Shown here one piece after another: positions 14,062 through 17,343 of a stretch of 17,343 nucleotides of DNA (position 1 is its first letter; the number at the start of each line of letters is the position of its first letter). The stretch comes from DAXETY01 sp051155755 (GTDB taxonomy: Bacteria > Desulfobacterota > Desulfobacteria > Desulfobacterales > SG8-13): positions 1-17,343 of the forward strand of contig DAXETY010000129.1 of the NCBI GenBank assembly GCA_051155755.1, given 5' to 3'. Below the pieces are notes generated by a model. The model was not told the origin of the DNA, did no database searches, and saw only the letters and a list, made by a program, of their open reading frames with translations. Both the position numbers and the translations under genes were made by a program.

Positions 14062-14538
14062 TCAGGGGCTCTGCCAGAAGCGGTACGGCGATCCGGCCCC
14101 TTCGCCGATCCCGCGGCTGACTCCTCTGTAGCTGAACACCATGGCGTCGGCGCCTTCCGGCAGCGACAGGTTTCTTTGGAAGGCAAGCGTCTGAATTATT
14201 CTGCGGTGAGGCGCCGAGGCAAGCACTTCGGATCGGAGAATGGTACCGTCCGCGGCCGTGAAGTTCAGTTCGAGATCGAAGGTGTCGATCAGCTTTCGTC
14301 TTGGAAAAAGAGCCCGGCCCTCGATCGTCATGCGGGATCCCTCGATGTTGTACCGGTATTCCACCGTTACATGGCGCCCCTGCCAGGTGCCGGTTTGCGG
14401 TTCTCCGAACTCCAGTTCGATGCGCCGTTCTTTTGCAACGGTTCGGTTTTCGGAATCGGGTTGAATTCCGACACAGGCGGCCAGCAGCAGGAGGGCCAGG
14501 CCTGTGAAAAAGATGCGCCGATGACTGCCTATACCCAT
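14062..14538 (-). CDS. Small predicted lipoprotein of unknown function
   Basis: The 158-residue product has a short basic start (SHRR at 5-8), a hydrophobic stretch at about 9-20 and a lipobox L-A-A-C with Cys22, so it should be a lipid-anchored envelope protein. Gly at +2 after Cys makes inner-membrane (Asp) retention unlikely by the E. coli rule. The mature part alternates polar and hydrophobic residues (for example RHVTVEYRYNIEGSRMTIEG near 55-74) and reads as a beta-sandwich. I do not recognise a family. The ATG at 14536-14538 follows AAGGCGG at five bases; a TTG start 12 codons earlier is possible but poorer. It precedes pgk by 60 bases and may share its transcript, though no functional link to glycolysis is evident. 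Confidence 0.75.
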   Translation of the reverse strand: MGIGSHRRIFFTGLALLLLAACVGIQPDSENRTVAKERRIELEFGEPQTGTWQGRHVTVEYRYNIEGSRMTIEGRALFPRRKLIDTFDLELNFTAADGTILRSEVLASAPHRRIIQTLAFQRNLSLPEGADAMVFSYRGVSRGIGEGAGSPYRFWQSP

Positions 14539-14683
14539 GATTACCGCCTTGTTGTCAGATAAACGTTCCGCCAATCATCTTACATAAAGATTTACCGCAA
14601 TTGACCCGTACGATCCGTGCGGTGGACGTTGAGAACATAACCATCGGCAAAGCGGTGGCAACGATCCTCACCATGTAGTCTCA

Positions 14684-15175
14684 TTATTCGGATTTAGAGA
14701 TCACCCGGCCCTGGGTCACGAATGATATGCCCTGCTGCATGGCCGTGCCGATCATCACCCCCTCGATAATGGGAACGTTGACCTTGCGTTCGGCCGACCA
14801 TCGCACGATGAACTTGGCGCCCGAGCCGCCCTTGCGATCCGATTCGGCCACCACCACCCGGGAGGATGCCAGCGGCGGAAGAACCAGCGGCTCCTCCAGA
14901 TAATGTTTCAGCAGCTTGCCGTCCGAATCGTAGTAGTCCGCTGCCAGGATGGTAATCGCGTGATCGGGATCGGTATTGCGCAGGCTCAAGGTGGCCGTGA
15001 GCAGGTACGGCCGCTCGCGGTCGCCGCTGTAAACATGGGAATAGATGGAAACGTATACGGTCTGTCCGCTAGAAAGCTCGGCCGCCCGACCGCTTCCGGG
15101 CAGGCCGGCCAACAGGATTGCGGCCAGAATCAACGTCACGGGCAAGAACCGAAATATGCGGGAAATGATGGTCAT
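14684..15175 (-). CDS. Exported DUF3124-family protein
   Basis: The 163-residue product starts with a signal peptide (hydrophobic about 10-24, likely cleavage near the GRA-AEL at about 29-33). The mature part matches what I know of DUF3124: TVYVSIYSHVYSGD, then TATLSLRNTDPDHAITI, DYYDSDGKLLKHYLE, ESDRKGGSGAKFIVRW and a final MIGTAMQQGISFVTQGRVI. It should be a periplasmic beta-rich domain; the function of the family is not known to me. The start is the ATG at 15173-15175, because AGGAGG (15182-15187) is six bases upstream of it but abuts the ATG two codons earlier. It lies 94 bases downstream of the AsmA-like gene and 145 bases upstream of the small lipoprotein, all on one strand. Confidence 0.85.
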   Translation of the reverse strand: MTIISRIFRFLPVTLILAAILLAGLPGSGRAAELSSGQTVYVSIYSHVYSGDRERPYLLTATLSLRNTDPDHAITILAADYYDSDGKLLKHYLEEPLVLPPLASSRVVVAESDRKGGSGAKFIVRWSAERKVNVPIIEGVMIGTAMQQGISFVTQGRVISKSE

Positions 15176-15181
15176 GTTCAT

Positions 15182-15187
15182 CCTCCT
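15182..15187 (-). promoter_or_regulatory. Ribosome-binding site that decides the DUF3124 gene start
   Basis: AGGAGG on the minus strand touches one ATG (15179-15181) and stands six bases from the next (15173-15175). Normal spacing favours the second. Confidence 0.75.
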
Positions 15188-15269
15188 GGGTTGCGTTCGC
15201 CGGATCAGGTCGAAATAGTTCGATGGGTGTGCAATCATTTTTAATGAATTTTGACTTTTTACGATTCCA

Positions 15270-17343
15270 TCACTCTTCACCGTCGAACCAATCTTTGACT
15301 TCGTCGGTCAATTTTTCCGTCTGGTTTTCATCTGAAGATTTTTCCGGCGGCGATCCCTCCTTGGACGAAGCGAAATTTTCCAGCGCTTTTATGCAGGAAT
15401 TGTCCTTGCCGATGGATACATCGGCAAATGCGGCCGCCAGTCCGACCGGACCCAGCAGCAAGAATCCCCCCAGGGCCTTGGCGATGGTGCTGACCGCCCG
15501 GCTCGGGGCCAGGCCGATTCTGGGGTCTGCCAGGGTCCCGGTGATTTTGAAGGGCTTGGTAAGTTCCGCCAGGTTAAAGGTCACCTGTCCGATTTTTTGG
15601 AAGCCGACACCTTCCTTGGGCCTCGGGTTTGCGGTGATGTCGATGCGCTCGCTGGACAAATCGATGGTTCCTCCCGCTGCCAGGTACACCAGGTCGGTGT
15701 CTAAAAACCCGGACCAGGTGGTCACGCCCGCTTCGATTTCGAATTGATTGGCGCGGCAGTTGAACTCTGTATAGTCCTGCATTTTGTAGGCGGGATTGAC
15801 GGAGCGAAGTATTGTGCCTCGAACGTTGGGATTCAGCAGAAATGGCGCAAAATAGCGGTTGGCAATGCGACCGTCGCTGGCAATGTCGACCCAGCGGCCG
15901 TCGAGGCTGCCCAAGAGTTCGGAGACACTGCGGCCGCGGCCGGTCAGATCGGCTTCGACATTCAGTATGCCGGTCAAAAGGGATTTGATCTCACCCGTGG
16001 ATCGCAAGGCCTTCAGCTTGATGTCCTCGACCCGCAGGTTGAGAGAAATCACCGCTCCATCCGGAACCTGCCGCAGTACCGTCCGGCCTTCGAAACTTCC
16101 CTCGCCGGACTGGAATGTAACCGGATCGGCCAGCACGTGACCGTCCTGAATCCGAATCTCTCCTTTGAAATTCTGCATATCCAACCCCGGCAGCAGAATC
16201 CGATCGGCATGCAGCTGCAGCCTTCCGTCAATCACCTTCAGCGTCTCCAGGGGCAGCTTTGCATCCGGTATCACCCGATCGCTTTTTACCACCGCCGGCG
16301 GTTCGATCTCCGGCGGCGGAGCCGGCCGAAGCCACAAAGCCAGCGGTATCAGGTCGAGCTTTGGCGATTTCAGGGTCGCTGAAATTTCCGGCCGACTTCC
16401 GCTCAGGTCGAATTCCAGATCACCGGACATTTGACTGTCTCCGACCTGAAGCGCGGCGTCATCGACTCGCAGCCGGCGCTCTTCCGGGCTTTCCAGCCGC
16501 CCTGCGAAACGAAAGGCTCCCTCATAATCGGGAAAAGATTCGAAGAACGGTTTCAGCGCAGTAATGTCATTGCCGGCGATCCGGAACTGGAGTTCGGCTT
16601 CGGCCGGGTCGGCCAGGCTCCGGGATTTTCCCTGCAGGTTGATTTGCGCCACCTCCACGATTCCGGCCGACAATTCCAGGGACCGCAGCGTCAGGTCGTT
16701 CCCTGAGGCTTGCGCGTGAAGATCGAGATCGACCGGCCCCAGGTCCGGCAGTCCTTCGATTCCGATTTTTCGGGCCACATCCGGTGAGGATTGACTGGTG
16801 GCGGTTAGTTGCAAATTCCCCTGATCCAGGCGGCCGTCAATCTTCAGTTTGTGAATTTCAAAATCCTCGAACCGCATCTTTTCCAAGTCGAGATCCGCAT
16901 CGATGTCGACGGCCTGCAAGGCCCGGGCCCACGGCTGCACTGCGCCGGCAATGATCTTCCGTATATCGGCCGGCTTTTCGGAATCGGTCTCTTTGGTATT
17001 CGGCGCTTTCCCGCCGGGCGCCAGCAGCGCCGGCAGGTCCAGTAGCGGCAGTCGCAGGTCCGTCTTGATCTGCGGTCGGACACCTGAAAAGTCCATAAGC
17101 AGATCACCGGACAATTCGCTCTTTCCGGCACGAAGGTCGATCCGGCGCCATTGGTACGCATTCCCGAACGGCATTTCCAGCCGTGCTTCGACCGAAAGCG
17201 GGCCCTGTATCTGCAGCCGCGGCGGATATCCGAGCAGGGCCGCCAGGCCGGCGGCGTCCGGAAACTTCAGGTGAAAATCTGCCTGCAGGGGATACGGTGC
17301 GGGCAGGCCGGCAATGGTTCCCTGAATTTGGACGAGGCCGATG
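15270..17343 (-). CDS. AsmA-family envelope protein (partial, N-terminus beyond window)
   Basis: The frame is open from the right edge to a TGA at 15270-15272, giving 690 visible residues; the N-terminus, with its expected membrane anchor, lies outside. The visible part is made of short beta-strand-rich repeats. A segment GxSxxSGDLxxDxSGxRPxI occurs twice, near visible residues 73-93 and 300-320. An AsmA C-terminal region spans about 440-645, with SLLTGILNVEADLTGRG, SLDGRWVDIASDGRIANRYF and, near the end, FKITGTLADPRIGL, a hydrophobic LLLGPVGLAAAF and a lone Cys (DNSCIKALE). The last 30 residues are acidic and low-complexity (KEGSPPEKSSDEN). AsmA/TamB relatives are long periplasmic proteins, attached to the inner membrane, linked to lipid or outer-membrane-protein traffic. 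Which subfamily this is cannot be decided from the fragment. Confidence 0.88.
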   Translation of the reverse strand, partial: IGLVQIQGTIAGLPAPYPLQADFHLKFPDAAGLAALLGYPPRLQIQGPLSVEARLEMPFGNAYQWRRIDLRAGKSELSGDLLMDFSGVRPQIKTDLRLPLLDLPALLAPGGKAPNTKETDSEKPADIRKIIAGAVQPWARALQAVDIDADLDLEKMRFEDFEIHKLKIDGRLDQGNLQLTATSQSSPDVARKIGIEGLPDLGPVDLDLHAQASGNDLTLRSLELSAGIVEVAQINLQGKSRSLADPAEAELQFRIAGNDITALKPFFESFPDYEGAFRFAGRLESPEERRLRVDDAALQVGDSQMSGDLEFDLSGSRPEISATLKSPKLDLIPLALWLRPAPPPEIEPPAVVKSDRVIPDAKLPLETLKVIDGRLQLHADRILLPGLDMQNFKGEIRIQDGHVLADPVTFQSGEGSFEGRTVLRQVPDGAVISLNLRVEDIKLKALRSTGEIKSLLTGILNVEADLTGRGRSVSELLGSLDGRWVDIASDGRIANRYFAPFLLNPNVRGTILRSVNPAYKMQDYTEFNCRANQFEIEAGVTTWSGFLDTDLVYLAAGGTIDLSSERIDITANPRPKEGVGFQKIGQVTFNLAELTKPFKITGTLADPRIGLAPSRAVSTIAKALGGFLLLGPVGLAAAFADVSIGKDNSCIKALENFASSKEGSPPEKSSDENQTEKLTDEVKDWFDGEE

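Noticed and set aside
14539..14683. Promoter for the small lipoprotein-pgk-pgi transcript
   Set aside because: The gap is long and AT-richer, but no pair of boxes with acceptable spacing was convincing (TAAGAT has no matching -35).

Overview
The window is a roughly 60% GC bacterial chromosome segment. The gene content (LutABC lactate oxidation, an L-lactate dehydrogenase, a PPi-PFK-like phosphofructokinase, a DUF3124 protein, an AsmA-family protein and an MlaE-type permease) suggests a Gram-negative of the Desulfobacterota, perhaps a Desulfobacterales relative. That placement is inferred from gene types and style; no marker gene such as rRNA is present.

Layout, left to right. Positions 1-654 (minus) hold the N-terminal part of an MlaE-family lipid-transport permease with a STAS-like leader. 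Positions 655-1058 are non-coding: a likely promoter for that permease and one REPIN-like repeat. Positions 1059-2420 hold the only plus-strand gene, a predicted alpha/beta-hydrolase lipoprotein. A second REPIN follows at 2560-2637. From 2699 to the right edge every gene is on the minus strand. In transcription order from the right these are: a partial AsmA-family protein, an exported DUF3124 protein, a small lipoprotein, pgk, pgi, lutA, lutB, lutC, L-lactate dehydrogenase, gpmA, an ATP-type phosphofructokinase, pyk and a 73-residue unknown protein.

The core (2699-14001) is a carbon-metabolism cluster. It has five Embden-Meyerhof enzymes (Pgi, Pfk, Pgk, GpmA, Pyk), an NAD-dependent L-lactate dehydrogenase that normally reduces pyruvate to lactate, and LutABC, which normally oxidises L-lactate to pyruvate. 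Lactate can thus be made or consumed at the same pyruvate node that Pyk feeds. pgk-pgi (9 bp apart) and lutABC (11 bp and 8 bp overlaps) look transcriptionally and translationally linked. The other junctions have 70-310 bp gaps, several filled with repeats, so there are probably several transcripts. Fructose-bisphosphate aldolase, triose-phosphate isomerase, glyceraldehyde-3-phosphate dehydrogenase and enolase are not here.

The most unusual content is non-coding. Four copies of a two-hairpin inverted element (REPIN-like, with GTAG at the foot of the best-preserved arms) lie in three intergenic regions. Their arms differ by compensatory stem changes. Two tandem copies share 68 identical bases yet have unrelated 19-20 nt cores. 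A separate nested inverted repeat of the CCCCGC-GAAA-GCGGGG / ATTCCC-GGGAAT type lies between gpmA and pfk. I saw no CRISPR array, tRNA, rRNA, transposase gene or convincing Rho-independent terminator, and no clearly new protein system.
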